DNA of 39,584 bases. It comes from Pantoea eucrina (lineage in GTDB: Bacteria > Pseudomonadota > Gammaproteobacteria > Enterobacterales > Enterobacteriaceae). Shown piece after piece: positions 1 to 8,427 of this stretch; position 1 is the stretch's first letter; the number at the start of each line of letters is the position of its first letter. The stretch is taken from contig NZ_MIPP01000036.1 of assembly GCF_002095385.1 (NCBI RefSeq), positions 1 to 39,584 of the forward strand. The letters run 5' to 3'. The notes beneath the pieces were generated by a model that saw only the letters and a program-made list of their open reading frames with translations, made no database searches and had not been told where the DNA came from. The position numbers and the translations under genes are program-made.

Positions 1-441
1 CAGCGGCAGATCCAGCGCCAGTGCTTCATCGCTGGCTACGGCAATAACATATTCATCCAGCAACTCTTCTGCCTCACCTTTTACACCACGCCGCCACAGT
101 GCAATTTTTGTCACTTTCTCATCCCTGAATCCTTCAACCAGTATCAGATCCAGCGCTGCGCTGTTCATCTGTGCTGCCAGATGTTGCAGAGAGGCGGGTT
201 CATCAGGCGTTTCACACATCAGCGCCCAGCGCCGCTCGCTGGCAACCATCACCTGATCGGCGCCCGCTTTACGTAAAACGTAGCTGTCCTTGCCTGGCGT
301 ATCGATCTCCAGCTGATGATGAGAATGTTTAATCAAACCGGTCCGCACACCGCGCTGTTTTAATAGCGGTATCAGCGATTTAAGCAGTGTGGTCTTGCCG
401 GTACCGCTCCACGCGGCAATGGCGAGTAGAGGTACGTCCAT
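1..441 (-). CDS. mobB: Molybdopterin-guanine dinucleotide biosynthesis protein MobB (3' end outside window)
   Basis: The first 147 codons are present; the family is about 170-175 aa, so only the C-terminus is missing. The protein opens [20 protein letters not shown], with a P-loop (SGTGKTT, residues 12-18) that fits the known GTP-binding role of MobB. Further family landmarks are a conserved LIKHSHH stretch and LILVEGF. MobB is a GTP-binding adapter that assists MobA in attaching GMP to molybdopterin for the bis-MGD cofactor of molybdoenzymes such as formate dehydrogenase and nitrate reductase; it acts in the cytoplasm. Its ATG overlaps the mobA stop by one base (TAATG), so the pair is probably translationally coupled in a mobAB operon. 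Confidence 0.95.
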   Translation of the reverse strand, partial: MDVPLLAIAAWSGTGKTTLLKSLIPLLKQRGVRTGLIKHSHHQLEIDTPGKDSYVLRKAGADQVMVASERRWALMCETPDEPASLQHLAAQMNSAALDLILVEGFRDEKVTKIALWRRGVKGEAEELLDEYVIAVASDEALALDLPL

Positions 442-1013
442 TATTCTTCCTGCTCCTGTGCCAGATCGTCTGCGGTATTAATATTGCGAAACACCCTCTC
501 ATCCTCCTCAAACAACACTGCATGACCGCCGCTGGCGCGCAAAAACTGCATCAGACGCCGTTCGCCGCGAGCGAGATAGGTGGCGAGTTCATCAGCCAGC
601 GCCCGGTTAAGCAGAGCCAGCACCGGATGATCGCGCATGGCTGACCTGACCCAGACCGCCGGCGCTTCTGCGCGCTGTTGCCACAGCCGCAGAACGAAAT
701 CCTGAGGTATATAGGGTGTATCACAGGCGCAGAAAACGACCCACTCACTCTGGCTATGGCGTAACCCGCTCAGCATACCTGCCAGCGGTCCGGGCCAGTC
801 AGGTAATGTGTCGGTTATCACCTTACAGCCGCTTAACTGATATTGATCAAGGTGCCGGTTAGCGCTGATCAGCACACTATCTACCTGTGGCTGCAGTCGC
901 TGCAGAACATGCTGATAAAGAGGCTGATTGTGCAGCTGCACCAGCCCCTTATCACGGCCTCCCATACGACTACCCTGGCCGCCTGCCAGAATAACGCCGG
1001 TAAATACGGGCAT
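441..1013 (-). CDS. mobA: Molybdenum cofactor guanylyltransferase MobA
   Basis: This 190-aa protein transfers GMP from GTP to Mo-molybdopterin, giving the guanine dinucleotide form of the cofactor. The N-terminal nucleotide-binding signature [16 protein letters not shown] lies at residues 9-24, and a [15 protein letters not shown] segment lies in the middle; both are typical of MobA. The frame can open at 1037, but the ATG at 1013 gives the family start [12 protein letters not shown]. It is preceded by AAGGAG at good spacing, so I chose it. The length agrees with the E. coli protein (about 194 aa). The gene is first in mobAB and divergent from yihD across 56 bp that must hold both promoters. 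Confidence 0.95.
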   Translation of the reverse strand: MPVFTGVILAGGQGSRMGGRDKGLVQLHNQPLYQHVLQRLQPQVDSVLISANRHLDQYQLSGCKVITDTLPDWPGPLAGMLSGLRHSQSEWVVFCACDTPYIPQDFVLRLWQQRAEAPAVWVRSAMRDHPVLALLNRALADELATYLARGERRLMQFLRASGGHAVLFEEDERVFRNINTADDLAQEQEE

Positions 1014-1069
1014 GGTTATCTCCTTTAATGAACCCATGCAGTGTAAAGCAGTGTGATGAGGGATCCGCT

Positions 1070-1345
1070 ATGAAAAACCATCGTCTTAACGAACTGATTG
1101 CGCTTCTGCAGCCTGCCTGGCAGCAGGAGCCAGAATGTCACCTGCTGGCCTTTTTACACAAGCTGGCGCAGGAGGCGGGCTTTCATGGCCCGTTAAGTGA
1201 ATTACGCGACGACATATTGATTTACCATCTCAAAATGCGTGATGCCGACAGCACGACAGAAATACCCGGTATCAGAAAAGATTACGAAGCAGATTTTAAA
1301 ACGGCACTGTTACGCGCACGCGGTGTGATCAAGGCTGACGAGTAG
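1070..1345 (+). CDS. yihD: DUF1040 family protein YihD
   Basis: This small (91 aa) acidic cytoplasmic protein of unknown function is recognised by the motif [12 protein letters not shown] and the end [14 protein letters not shown], both nearly identical to E. coli YihD (89 aa). The frame stays open upstream to 1028. The ATG at 1070 (MKNHRLNEL) matches the family N-terminus, so the upstream 14 codons are excluded. The gene sits alone between mobA (divergent) and srkA (same strand, 46 bp downstream), the same context as in E. coli. No function is established and I see no catalytic motif. Confidence 0.92.
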   Translation: MKNHRLNELIALLQPAWQQEPECHLLAFLHKLAQEAGFHGPLSELRDDILIYHLKMRDADSTTEIPGIRKDYEADFKTALLRARGVIKADE

Positions 1346-1391
1346 TGCTATCCTTGCGCATCTACTGCAAAGGTAACATACAGGGCCGAAA

Positions 1392-2378
1392 ATGAACGAC
1401 GCTGCCTTTAATTTTCATACGCTGGATCCGGATGCCATCCTCGATGCTTTATGGGATACCGGGCTGCGGGTGGAGTCAGGCTTAACGGCACTGAACAGCT
1501 ACGAAAACCGCGTTTACCAGTTCAGCGATGATGAAAACCGGCGCTACGTCGCTAAGTTCTATCGTCCGCAGCGCTGGAGCCGGGAACAGATCCTTGAAGA
1601 GCATGCGCTGTCGCTGGATCTGCTGAATGACGACGTGCCGGTAGCGGCACCGCTTACGTTACAGGGCAGCACGCTTAACCAGCATGCCGGATTTTTGTTT
1701 GCCGTGTTTCCCAGCGTTGGCGGTCGTCAGTATGAAACGGATAACGAAGAACAGATGGAGTGGACAGGACGTTTCCTCGGCCGCATGCATCAGACCGGCT
1801 GCCGTAAACCTTTTGTCCGGCGTCCGACGCTGGGTCTTGAGGAGTATATCCGGCAGCCACAGCAGACGCTGGCGCACAGCGAGCTGGTGCCAGCAAGGCT
1901 TAAAGAGAGCTTACTGAAGGCGCTGGATAGCCTTTTTATCACGCTGCAGCAGAGCTGGCATACAAAGTGGCAGCCGCTGCGCCTGCACGGTGACTGTCAT
2001 CCGGGCAATATTTTGTGGCGCGACGGCCCGATGTTTGTTGATCTGGATGACGCGCGCACCGGTCCGGCCGTGCAGGATCTCTGGATGCTGATAAACGGCG
2101 ACCGGCAGGAGCAGCGCATTCAGTGGGATATCCTGATAGAGGCGTATAACGAGTTCGGTGATTTCGATTTACATGAATTGACACTGATTGAGTCTTTACG
2201 CGCCATGCGCATGGTTTATTATCTGGCCTGGGTCGTACGCCGCTGGCAGGATCCCGCTTTTCCGCGTGCGTTTCCCTGGATGACTGACGAGGATTTCTGG
2301 CGCCGGCAGATTGCCCTCCTGATTGAGCAGGAGCGACTGTTGCACGAACCCCCATTACGGCTTGGTCCGCAATTTTAA
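1392..2378 (+). CDS. srkA: Stress response kinase A (YihE/RdoA)
   Basis: This is a 328-aa aminoglycoside-phosphotransferase-fold Ser/Thr kinase, the same length as E. coli SrkA. The catalytic loop HGDCHPGN puts the catalytic Asp at residue 201, and the metal-binding Asp of VDLDDA is residue 217. A likely ATP-contacting lysine is in VAKFYRP near residue 55. In E. coli the kinase counters stress-induced programmed death and responds to envelope stress through Cpx, and srkA is cotranscribed with dsbA. Here dsbA begins 26 bp downstream on the same strand without an intervening terminator, which supports the same operon. The protein is predicted cytoplasmic, with no signal peptide or membrane segment. 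Confidence 0.95.
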   Translation: MNDAAFNFHTLDPDAILDALWDTGLRVESGLTALNSYENRVYQFSDDENRRYVAKFYRPQRWSREQILEEHALSLDLLNDDVPVAAPLTLQGSTLNQHAGFLFAVFPSVGGRQYETDNEEQMEWTGRFLGRMHQTGCRKPFVRRPTLGLEEYIRQPQQTLAHSELVPARLKESLLKALDSLFITLQQSWHTKWQPLRLHGDCHPGNILWRDGPMFVDLDDARTGPAVQDLWMLINGDRQEQRIQWDILIEAYNEFGDFDLHELTLIESLRAMRMVYYLAWVVRRWQDPAFPRAFPWMTDEDFWRRQIALLIEQERLLHEPPLRLGPQF

Positions 2379-2404
2379 TAACGTACTCAGGAGATAGGTT
2401 AACA

Positions 2405-3034
2405 ATGAAAAAAATCTGGCTTGCGCTGGCGGGAATGCTGCTGGCATTTAGCGTATCAGCGGCGCAGTTCACCGACGGTAAACAGTATGTCACGCTGCAG
2501 AAACCGGTGGCAGGTGAACCGCAGGTCATGGAGTTCTTCTCCTTTTTCTGTCCGCACTGCTATCAGTTTGAACGTGTTTATCACGTCAGCGACGCGGTGA
2601 AGAAGAACCTGCCGGCTGAGACCAAAGTGACAAAATATCACGTCGATTTTCTCGGCGGTGATTTAGGCCCGGTGGTCACGCATGCCTGGGCAGTGGCCAT
2701 GGCGCTGGGCGTGGAAAGCAAAGTTACCGCACCGATTTTTGATGGCATTCAGAAAACGCAAACCATCACCGATCCGGCAAGCCTGAAAGAAACCTTTATT
2801 AAAGCAGCAGGGATCTCAGCTGGCGATTATGACGCTGCCTGGAACAGCTTTGCGGTGAAAGCGCTGGTTGCGCAGCAGCAGAAAGCGGCTTCTGATGTTA
2901 ATCTGCAGGGCGTTCCGGCTATTTTCGTCAACGGCAAATATATGGTTAATAACGGCGGTCTCGACACCAGCTCTATGGAGAATTTTGTCGCCGATTATGC
3001 CAACGTGGTTAAGTTCCTGGCTGAAAAGCAGTAA
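2405..3034 (+). CDS. dsbA: Thiol:disulfide interchange protein DsbA
   Basis: Periplasmic oxidase that introduces disulfides into exported proteins and is reoxidised by DsbB. The 209-aa precursor has a classic Sec signal peptide (charged KK, hydrophobic core, SVSA before the probable cleavage at about residue 19). The thioredoxin-fold active site CPHC lies at residues 49-52, which is 30-33 in mature numbering. The cis-proline loop is seen as GVPAIFVNG near the C-terminus. A Shine-Dalgarno AGGAGAT lies upstream of the ATG. It follows srkA in an operon and ends in a strong terminator. Substrates probably include flagellar and secretion proteins, by family knowledge. Confidence 0.98.
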   Translation: MKKIWLALAGMLLAFSVSAAQFTDGKQYVTLQKPVAGEPQVMEFFSFFCPHCYQFERVYHVSDAVKKNLPAETKVTKYHVDFLGGDLGPVVTHAWAVAMALGVESKVTAPIFDGIQKTQTITDPASLKETFIKAAGISAGDYDAAWNSFAVKALVAQQQKAASDVNLQGVPAIFVNGKYMVNNGGLDTSSMENFVADYANVVKFLAEKQ

Positions 3035-3047
3035 CGCGACACCCTTA

Positions 3048-3073
3048 AACGCTGGCAACCCCAGCGTTTTTTA
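3048..3073 (+). terminator. Rho-independent terminator of srkA-dsbA
   Basis: An 8-bp perfect stem, AACGCTGG (3048-3055) with CCAGCGTT (3061-3068), has a five-base loop and runs into a T-rich tract 3067-3073. It starts 13 bp after the dsbA stop. Confidence 0.9.
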
Positions 3074-3119
3074 TTTCTTCACCCTCATTTATTCTTTTTC
3101 CTTCCTGCACTCTGTAGTG

Positions 3120-3128
3120 ATATCCACA
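3120..3128 (+). promoter_or_regulatory. Near-consensus DnaA box upstream of polA
   Basis: ATATCCACA differs from the DnaA consensus TTATCCACA only at the first base. It is one of two boxes in the 326-bp dsbA-polA gap. DnaA is known to stimulate polA expression in E. coli. Assignment of this copy is an inference from sequence alone. Confidence 0.4.
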
Positions 3129-3261
3129 TGGACGATCGCGTTTTCAAAATCGCGTTCTGCGTCACGGCAACTTATTAACCTGTTGTAAATAAATAGTTAT
3201 TATCTGCTTATTATTTTTCTCATGCTAAAAAAATAGCGCCTTATGAAATTTGCGCACAAAG

Positions 3262-3270
3262 TTATCCACA
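3262..3270 (+). promoter_or_regulatory. Perfect DnaA box upstream of polA
   Basis: TTATCCACA is an exact match to the strong DnaA recognition sequence, about 130 bp before the polA start. The dsbA-polA gap (3074-3399) holds no convincing ORF. In E. coli yihF and yihG lie here, and both are absent. The rest of the gap is AT-rich. I could not fix a confident -35/-10 pair; a TTATAA at about 3360 is a possible -10. Confidence 0.55.
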
Positions 3271-3399
3271 GAAAGATCGTTGCGATCCACGTTTGATAAC
3301 CGTGAAAAAAAGCCCCTCTCTCCCGTGTTCATTCAACATTTTTCTCAGGTTGTGGCATCCTTATAAGCCTGAATCTCGCAACGAAGAAACCTTAACACT

Positions 3400-6183
3400 A
3401 TGGCGAAAATCGCAGAAAATCCCCTGATTCTGGTAGACGGATCCTCTTATCTCTACCGTGCATATCATGCCTTTCCGCCACTGACCAACAGCGCGGGCGA
3501 ACCGACCGGCGCGATGTATGGTGTGCTCAACATGCTGAAAAGTCTGTTGATGCAGTATCAGCCCAGCCATGTGGCTGTGGTCTTCGATGCGAAAGGAAAA
3601 ACCTTCCGCGACGAACTGTTTGAACACTACAAATCTCATCGTCCGCCGATGCCTGACGATCTGCGTGCGCAGATAGCACCGCTGCATGAGATGGTAAAAG
3701 CGATGGGGCTGCCGCTGCTGGCTGTATCGGGCGTGGAGGCAGACGATGTTATCGGTACGCTGGCACTGGAAGCGGGCAAACAGGGGCGCAGCGTACTGAT
3801 CAGTACCGGTGATAAAGATATGGCGCAGCTGGTCACGCCAGAGATCACACTGATCAATACCATGAGCAATACCGTACTGGGACCGGAAGAGGTTGAAGAG
3901 AAATATGGTGTGCCGCCGGCACTGATCATCGATTTTCTGGCGATGATGGGCGACAGCTCCGATAACATTCCCGGCGTACCCGGCGTGGGAGAGAAGACCG
4001 CACAGGCGCTGCTGCAGGGGCTGGGTGGTATGCACGCCATTTATGACAACCTCGACAAAGTGTCCAGTCTGTCATTCCGCGGCGCGAAAACCATGGCGGC
4101 TAAACTCGAACAGAACCGCGATGTGGCCTTTCTCTCTTACCAGCTGGCGACCATTAAAACCGATGTGCCGCTGGAGGTCAGTTACGATCAACTGACGGTA
4201 AACCAGCCTGACGTTGAGACGCTGCAGACGCTGTTTGCCCGCTTTGAATTCCGGCGCTGGCAGGCCGATCTGCAGGAAGGTAAGTGGCTGCAGGGCAAAA
4301 AGAGTAATGTGCAGGCGCAGAGCGCTCTGGCTGATGAGCCTGAGGCTGCGGAAGCTACCAGCGTGCTCTCCGCGGACGGGTATGTCACTATCCTTGATGA
4401 GGCAACCTTTAGCGCCTGGCTCGATAAGCTGAAGCAGGCTGAGGTGTTTGCATTCGATCTCGAAACGGATTCACTCGATACGCTCAGCGCCACCATTGTT
4501 GGTATCGCGTTTGCTGTCGCCCCTGGGGAAGCTGCCTACCTGCCGGTTGCGCATGACTATCTTGACGCACCCGATCAGCTCGATCGCACTGACGTGCTGG
4601 CGAAATTAAAGCCGTTGCTGGAGGATGAACGCGCGGCGAAAGTGGGGCAGAACCTGAAATACGATCGCGGCGTGCTGAAAAATTACGGTATTGAGCTGCG
4701 CGGCATCCGGTTTGACACCATGCTGGAGTCCTACTGCCTGAACAGCGTTGGCGGCAAGCATGATATGGATAGCCTCTCTGCGCGCTGGCTGAATCACAAG
4801 ACGGTCACGTTCACAGAGATCGCCGGCAAAGGTAAAAATCAGCTCACGTTTAACCAAATTGCGCTGGAGCAGGCGGCGCACTATGCGGCGGAAGATGCCG
4901 ATGTGACGCTGCAGCTGCATCAGCAGATGTGGCCAAAACTGGAGCAGGAGGCGGGCCCGAAACAGGTCTTCACCGATATCGAAATGCCTCTGGTTACGGT
5001 GATTTCGCGCATTGAGCGTAACGGCGTGCTTATCGATCAGAATATCCTCGCCAGACATTCGCAGGAGCTGACGACCCGCCTCTCTGAGCTGGAACTGAAG
5101 GCGCATGAACTGGCGGGAGAGCCGTTTAACCTCTCTTCCACCAAACAGCTGCAGACCATCCTGTTTGAAAAGCAGGGCATCAAGCCCACGAAAAAGACGC
5201 CGGGCGGCGCGCCCTCAACCAGTGAAGAGGTGCTGGCCGAGCTGGCGCTTGATTATCCGCTGCCAAAAGTCATCCTGGAACATCGCGGGCTGTCGAAGCT
5301 GAAATCTACCTACACCGATAAACTGCCGCAGATGATCAATCCGGTCTCAGGACGCGTTCACACCTCTTATCATCAGGCGGTCACGGCGACCGGCCGGCTC
5401 TCCTCAACCGATCCGAACCTGCAGAACATTCCGGTTCGCAACGAAGAAGGGCGCCGGATCCGTCAGGCCTTTATCGCCGGTGCAGATAAACGCATTGTTG
5501 CTGCAGACTATTCTCAGATTGAGCTGCGCATCATGGCGCATCTGTCGCAGGATAAAGGTCTGCTGGAGGCCTTTGCGCAGGGAGAAGATATTCACCGCGC
5601 CACGGCAGCGGAAGTGTTTGGTGCCCCGCTGGAAAAGGTCTCAGCTGAGCAGCGCCGCAGCGCCAAAGCGATTAACTTCGGCCTGATTTACGGCATGAGT
5701 GCGTTTGGCCTCTCGCGTCAGCTGAACATCGGTGCCGGTGAAGCGAAGAAATATATGGATCTCTACTTCGAACGCTATCCGGGCGTACTGCGCTATATGG
5801 AAAAGACCCGCGATCAGGCGGCGTCTAAAGGTTACGTAGAGACGCTGGACGGGCGTCGTCTGTGGCTGCCGGATATCAAATCCAGCAACGCTATCCGCCG
5901 CAAAGCCGCTGAGCGGGCGGCCATTAATGCGCCGATGCAGGGCACTGCAGCGGATATCATCAAGCGGGCGATGATTGCCGTGGATGGCTGGCTGCAGCAG
6001 CAGAACAGTGATGATGTGAAGATGATCATGCAGGTACACGATGAACTGGTATTTGAGATCCACAAAGACGCGGTAGAGAGCGCCAGCGAGAAAATCCGTC
6101 AGCTGATGGAGAGCAGTATGTCGCTGGATGTACCGCTGCTGGTGGAAGTGGGTGTCGGTGATAACTGGGATCAGGCGCACTAA
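3400..6183 (+). CDS. polA: DNA polymerase I
   Basis: 927 aa, collinear with E. coli Pol I (928 aa). The N-terminal 5'-3' exonuclease spans about residues 1-300, with [17 protein letters not shown] at the start, GVEADDVIG and [19 protein letters not shown]. The 3'-5' proofreading domain follows (about 325-520), with [11 protein letters not shown] carrying the metal-binding Asp/Glu and [13 protein letters not shown]. The polymerase domain has motif [14 protein letters not shown], the O-helix [19 protein letters not shown] and motif [11 protein letters not shown]. It fills gaps left by repair and removes Okazaki primers. It is monocistronic, with Spot 42 RNA immediately downstream. All catalytic residues I can check are present. 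Confidence 0.99.
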   Translation: MAKIAENPLILVDGSSYLYRAYHAFPPLTNSAGEPTGAMYGVLNMLKSLLMQYQPSHVAVVFDAKGKTFRDELFEHYKSHRPPMPDDLRAQIAPLHEMVKAMGLPLLAVSGVEADDVIGTLALEAGKQGRSVLISTGDKDMAQLVTPEITLINTMSNTVLGPEEVEEKYGVPPALIIDFLAMMGDSSDNIPGVPGVGEKTAQALLQGLGGMHAIYDNLDKVSSLSFRGAKTMAAKLEQNRDVAFLSYQLATIKTDVPLEVSYDQLTVNQPDVETLQTLFARFEFRRWQADLQEGKWLQGKKSNVQAQSALADEPEAAEATSVLSADGYVTILDEATFSAWLDKLKQAEVFAFDLETDSLDTLSATIVGIAFAVAPGEAAYLPVAHDYLDAPDQLDRTDVLAKLKPLLEDERAAKVGQNLKYDRGVLKNYGIELRGIRFDTMLESYCLNSVGGKHDMDSLSARWLNHKTVTFTEIAGKGKNQLTFNQIALEQAAHYAAEDADVTLQLHQQMWPKLEQEAGPKQVFTDIEMPLVTVISRIERNGVLIDQNILARHSQELTTRLSELELKAHELAGEPFNLSSTKQLQTILFEKQGIKPTKKTPGGAPSTSEEVLAELALDYPLPKVILEHRGLSKLKSTYTDKLPQMINPVSGRVHTSYHQAVTATGRLSSTDPNLQNIPVRNEEGRRIRQAFIAGADKRIVAADYSQIELRIMAHLSQDKGLLEAFAQGEDIHRATAAEVFGAPLEKVSAEQRRSAKAINFGLIYGMSAFGLSRQLNIGAGEAKKYMDLYFERYPGVLRYMEKTRDQAASKGYVETLDGRRLWLPDIKSSNAIRRKAAERAAINAPMQGTAADIIKRAMIAVDGWLQQQNSDDVKMIMQVHDELVFEIHKDAVESASEKIRQLMESSMSLDVPLLVEVGVGDNWDQAH

Positions 6184-6300
6184 TCTAACTCGCTGCCTGT
6201 TAAACATTTTTTTGGAAATTAAACTACAGCCGCTGTGCGAAAGTGTGACGGAGCTGGTAAAAATTATGTCAAAAGCTGAAATTGGATCACAAAAAATCCT

Positions 6301-6328
6301 TTGTCGGTCAGAAAAAATCAGGTAAAGT
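6301..6328 (+). promoter_or_regulatory. Probable spf promoter
   Basis: A -35-like TTGTCG (6301-6306) and a -10-like TAAAGT (6323-6328) are separated by 16 bp. They sit correctly for initiation at G6336, the conserved 5' end of Spot 42. CRP-cAMP represses spf in E. coli. A TCACA-containing stretch at about 6285-6291 could be half of a CRP site, but I cannot see a convincing full site. Confidence 0.5.
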
Positions 6329-6335
6329 TCGTCGC

Positions 6336-6444
6336 GTAGGGTACAGAGGTAAGATGTTCTATCTTTCAGACCTTTTACTTCACGTAATCGGATTTGGCTG
6401 AATATTTAGCGCCCCAGTCAGTTATGACTGGGGCGTTTTTTATT
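6336..6444 (+). ncRNA. spf: Spot 42 RNA
   Basis: This 109-nt sRNA is almost identical to E. coli spf, starting GTAGGGTACAGAGG. It ends in an 11-bp terminator hairpin, CGCCCCAGTCA (6410-6420) with TGACTGGGGCG (6425-6435), followed by TTTTTTATT. It is an Hfq-binding regulator of catabolite-repressed genes (for example galK, gltA, nanC, sthA in E. coli). The location between polA and engB is the conserved enterobacterial one. It also carries the SpfP reading frame, listed separately, so it is probably a dual-function RNA. Confidence 0.97.
6354..6401 (+). CDS. spfP: SpfP, 15-aa small protein encoded inside Spot 42
   Basis: ATG at 6354 opens a frame encoding MFYLSDLLLHVIGFG, closed by TGA at 6399-6401. 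A GAGGT Shine-Dalgarno lies at 6346-6350, 3 bases before the start. In E. coli, Spot 42 has been shown to be translated into a 15-residue protein that binds CRP and affects catabolite control. The frame here has the same length and context, within a nearly invariant RNA. The peptide is hydrophobic with one Asp and one His. Identity of frame, start and stop is seen; translation in this organism is inferred. The frame could also be conserved passively because the RNA is. Confidence 0.7.
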   Translation: MFYLSDLLLHVIGFG

Positions 6445-6472
6445 GGGCTTTTTTCACCCGGCAACGCTGCCG

Positions 6473-7117
6473 TTACTCAGCCGGCTGGTTATCTGCGTCA
6501 CCTTCACGGGCCGGCTCAAGTTCGCTGAACCAGGTATCCAGTTTCTGACGTACCTTGTCCACGCCCAGCTTTTTCAGCGAAGAGAACATCTCAACCTGCA
6601 CGTCGCCCATAAAGCCCAGCGCGGCTTCGCGCACCATGTTGAGCTGCGCTTTACGTGCGCCAGAGGCGAGCTTGTCCGCTTTGGTCAGCAGCACCAGTAC
6701 CGGAATATTGCTGCTTACGGCCCACTCAATCATCTGCTGATCGAGATCTTTAAGCGGATGGCGAATATCCATCAGCACCACCAGCCCTTTCAGCGCCTGC
6801 CGCTTCTGCAGATACTCTGCCAGCGCACGCTGCCATTTACGTTTCATCTCCTCAGGCACTTCGGCATAGCCGTAGCCGGGCAGATCCACCAGACGTTTGC
6901 CTTCAACCACTTCAAACAGGTTGATAAGCTGAGTGCGCCCCGGCGTTTTACTGGTGCGCGCCAGACTTTTCTGGTTGGTCAGGGTATTAAGCGCACTGGA
7001 TTTGCCTGCATTTGAGCGACCGGCAAAGGCTACTTCAATACCCGTGTCGGCCGGCAGATGACGGATATCTGGCGCACTGAGCATGAAGTGAGTGATGTGA
7101 TAATTCAAAGCAGACAA
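6473..7117 (-). CDS. engB: Ribosome biogenesis GTP-binding protein EngB/YihA (YsxC)
   Basis: 214-aa TRAFAC-class GTPase required for large ribosomal subunit maturation and usually essential. The G1 motif GRSNAGKS is at residues 33-40, with TPGRTQ (G2), DLPGYG (G3), TKAD (G4) and a SSLKK G5-like end. The start is a TTG at 7115-7117 ([11 protein letters not shown]), which matches the family N-terminus. It is preceded by GGAG about 7 bases upstream; the next in-frame ATG would remove conserved residues. It is convergent with spf and divergent from csrC. The C-terminal tail ([14 protein letters not shown]) is acidic and slightly longer than in E. coli. Confidence 0.96.
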   Translation of the reverse strand: MSALNYHITHFMLSAPDIRHLPADTGIEVAFAGRSNAGKSSALNTLTNQKSLARTSKTPGRTQLINLFEVVEGKRLVDLPGYGYAEVPEEMKRKWQRALAEYLQKRQALKGLVVLMDIRHPLKDLDQQMIEWAVSSNIPVLVLLTKADKLASGARKAQLNMVREAALGFMGDVQVEMFSSLKKLGVDKVRQKLDTWFSELEPAREGDADNQPAE

Positions 7118-7208
7118 AATAGACTCCAGCTGATAGATACGGACTAATGGCGCTGATTATACCTGTTATGGCGCAAAAGTACCCGACAGCCGTAGCCCTG
7201 ACAAATCG

Positions 7209-7219
7209 TGTAAGAGATC
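7209..7219 (+). promoter_or_regulatory. Candidate UvrY (GacA/SirA-type) half-site upstream of csrC
   Basis: TGTAAGAGATC matches the left half of the inverted repeat bound by UvrY upstream of csrB/csrC (TGTRAGAGATC followed by CTTACA). The right half is degenerate here. It lies about 160 bp before the predicted csrC start, a far-upstream position like that described in E. coli. The remainder of 7118-7374 is AT-rich and has no ORF. Confidence 0.45.
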
Positions 7220-7339
7220 GCCGATTTTTGCTGCCAGTTTTAGCTTAAATATAAAAAGTTCAATATTTTTTTCTCATTAAAATACAAAGAATTGAGCATT
7301 ATTTTACTCTTTTCTCTCTAAAAAAGAGCAATACCTTAC

Positions 7340-7367
7340 TTGTTGATTTGGCACTTTCGTCTACATT
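7340..7367 (+). promoter_or_regulatory. Probable csrC promoter
   Basis: TTGTTG (7340-7345) and TACATT (7362-7367) are spaced by 16 bp. They would start transcription at about 7374-7376, just before the GGA-rich region. Only sequence fit supports this. Confidence 0.4.
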
Positions 7368-7374
7368 TGGTGTC

Positions 7375-7600
7375 AGTGCAAGGCAGCACCCATCAGGATG
7401 ATGCGCTCAGGAGTGTCCGGAAGACCAGGAGCATGGCAGGAGTACGATTCAGGCAGGAATCGGGAATGGACAGGGATTACTCGCAGGAGCGATATGGCGA
7501 CGGAGCGACCGGGACGTTGAGAGCCGTAAAGGATTTATTCAGAGTTTCCTTCGTACGAAGGTGCGAAATAAGGCGATAGCAAAAGCTATCGCCTTTTTTC
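7375..7600 (+). ncRNA. csrC: CsrC regulatory RNA (CsrA-sequestering)
   Basis: There is no good protein here. The strand is unusually rich in GGA (13 copies between 7390 and 7540), many as CAGGA in small inverted repeats, the signature of CsrA-binding decoy RNAs. It ends in a perfect 11-bp hairpin, AAGGCGATAGC (7570-7580) with GCTATCGCCTT (7585-7595), plus a T6 tract. The location between engB and yihI is exactly that of E. coli csrC (about 242 nt), and the terminal hairpin and trailing TTTGTCTGC region also resemble it. CsrC titrates CsrA and so relieves its control of glycogen, motility and biofilm genes. The 5' end is predicted, good to about 5 nt. Confidence 0.88.
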
Positions 7601-7672
7601 TTTGTCTGCTTTCTGCTAGATTTCGCCGCAATTCTATACTGAACTCACCAGGCATCACTGAGACCGGACATC

Positions 7673-8194
7673 ATGAAGCAACCTGCACCCGCCCAGCGTG
7701 GCAAACCCGCTGCTAAAGCCAAACGTAAATCGCGTGAAGAACTGAATCAGGAAGCGCGCGATCGTAAACGCGATAAAAAGCACAGCGGCCATAAATCGGG
7801 CAGCCGCACCAGCCCGACGGCGCAGAGCAGCGGCAGCGCACAGACTAAAAAAAGCAGCGATGCCCGCATTGGCAGCAAAAAACCGGTGGCGCTGGTGGCT
7901 GACGGCAAAACGCAGCCCGTGACAAAAGCGGCACCTCAGCCCAAAGCGAAAGCGCAGAAAGTACGCCTGACGCCTGAAGAGGAGCTGGCGAAGCTGGAGA
8001 ACGATGAACGTCTCGACACGCTGCTCGATCGCCTGGAAAAAGGCGAGACGCTGAGCGGTGAAGACCAGGCGTGGCTGGATGAGACGCTGGACCGCATCGA
8101 TGAGCTGATGGAAACGCTGGGGATCGCGCTGGATGATGACGCCGAAGATGAACAGGCTGAAGAAGATATGATGCGCCTGCTGAAAGGGCAGTAA
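7673..8194 (+). CDS. yihI: Der GTPase-activating protein YihI
   Basis: 173 aa (E. coli 169). The N-terminal half is strongly basic and low-complexity ([20 protein letters not shown]). The C-terminal half is acidic and helical ([20 protein letters not shown], then [21 protein letters not shown]). It ends [11 protein letters not shown] as in the family. YihI stimulates the GTPase activity of Der/EngA and modulates 50S assembly. The intrinsically biased composition is normal for the family. It lies downstream of csrC and 57 bp before a small ORF leading to hemN. Confidence 0.93.
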   Translation: MKQPAPAQRGKPAAKAKRKSREELNQEARDRKRDKKHSGHKSGSRTSPTAQSSGSAQTKKSSDARIGSKKPVALVADGKTQPVTKAAPQPKAKAQKVRLTPEEELAKLENDERLDTLLDRLEKGETLSGEDQAWLDETLDRIDELMETLGIALDDDAEDEQAEEDMMRLLKGQ

Positions 8195-8251
8195 TCCCGT
8201 TACCGGACGGCATGCGCCGTATCGCATGCCGCGCTGAACAGGTATTCGACA

Positions 8252-8425
8252 ATGTTTTGGCCTGGATCAATTTTAGCGCTGCTGCTCACATGTTATATCC
8301 TCTGGTTATTGTTTAAACTACGCCGCCTGTCGCGCCTGAAGTCGCGTTTACGGCGGCGTTCTCTTCACCGCTTCACTGACCCTTCTGCGCGACCTTTCCG
8401 GACCACACGCCACCGAAAGAGGTAA
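8252..8425 (+). CDS. Hypothetical 57-aa membrane-anchored basic protein
   Basis: I do not recognise this ORF. ATG at 8252 is preceded by CAGG at about 9 bases. The stop (TAA, 8423-8425) is 2 bp before the hemN ATG. The predicted product starts MFWPGSILALLLTCYILWLL, a convincing single transmembrane segment (about residues 5-21). About 36 residues follow that are very rich in Arg/Lys (RRLSRLKSRLRRR and a closing RHRKR), so the orientation would be N-out/C-in. Some gammaproteobacteria have a larger DUF2489 membrane protein between yihI and hemN; this could be a reduced form or an independent small protein. Tight spacing suggests coupling to hemN. It is too short to exclude chance. Confidence 0.5.
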   Translation: MFWPGSILALLLTCYILWLLFKLRRLSRLKSRLRRRSLHRFTDPSARPFRTTRHRKR

Positions 8426-8427
8426 GC

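Noticed and set aside
387..1028. Short top-strand ORFs antisense to mobA/mobB
   Set aside because: They overlap certain genes and lack any family or ribosome-binding support.
7340..7579. 79-codon ORF over csrC
   Set aside because: It starts before the predicted transcript, has an Arg-rich meaningless product and coincides with a GGA-rich structured RNA ending in a terminator.
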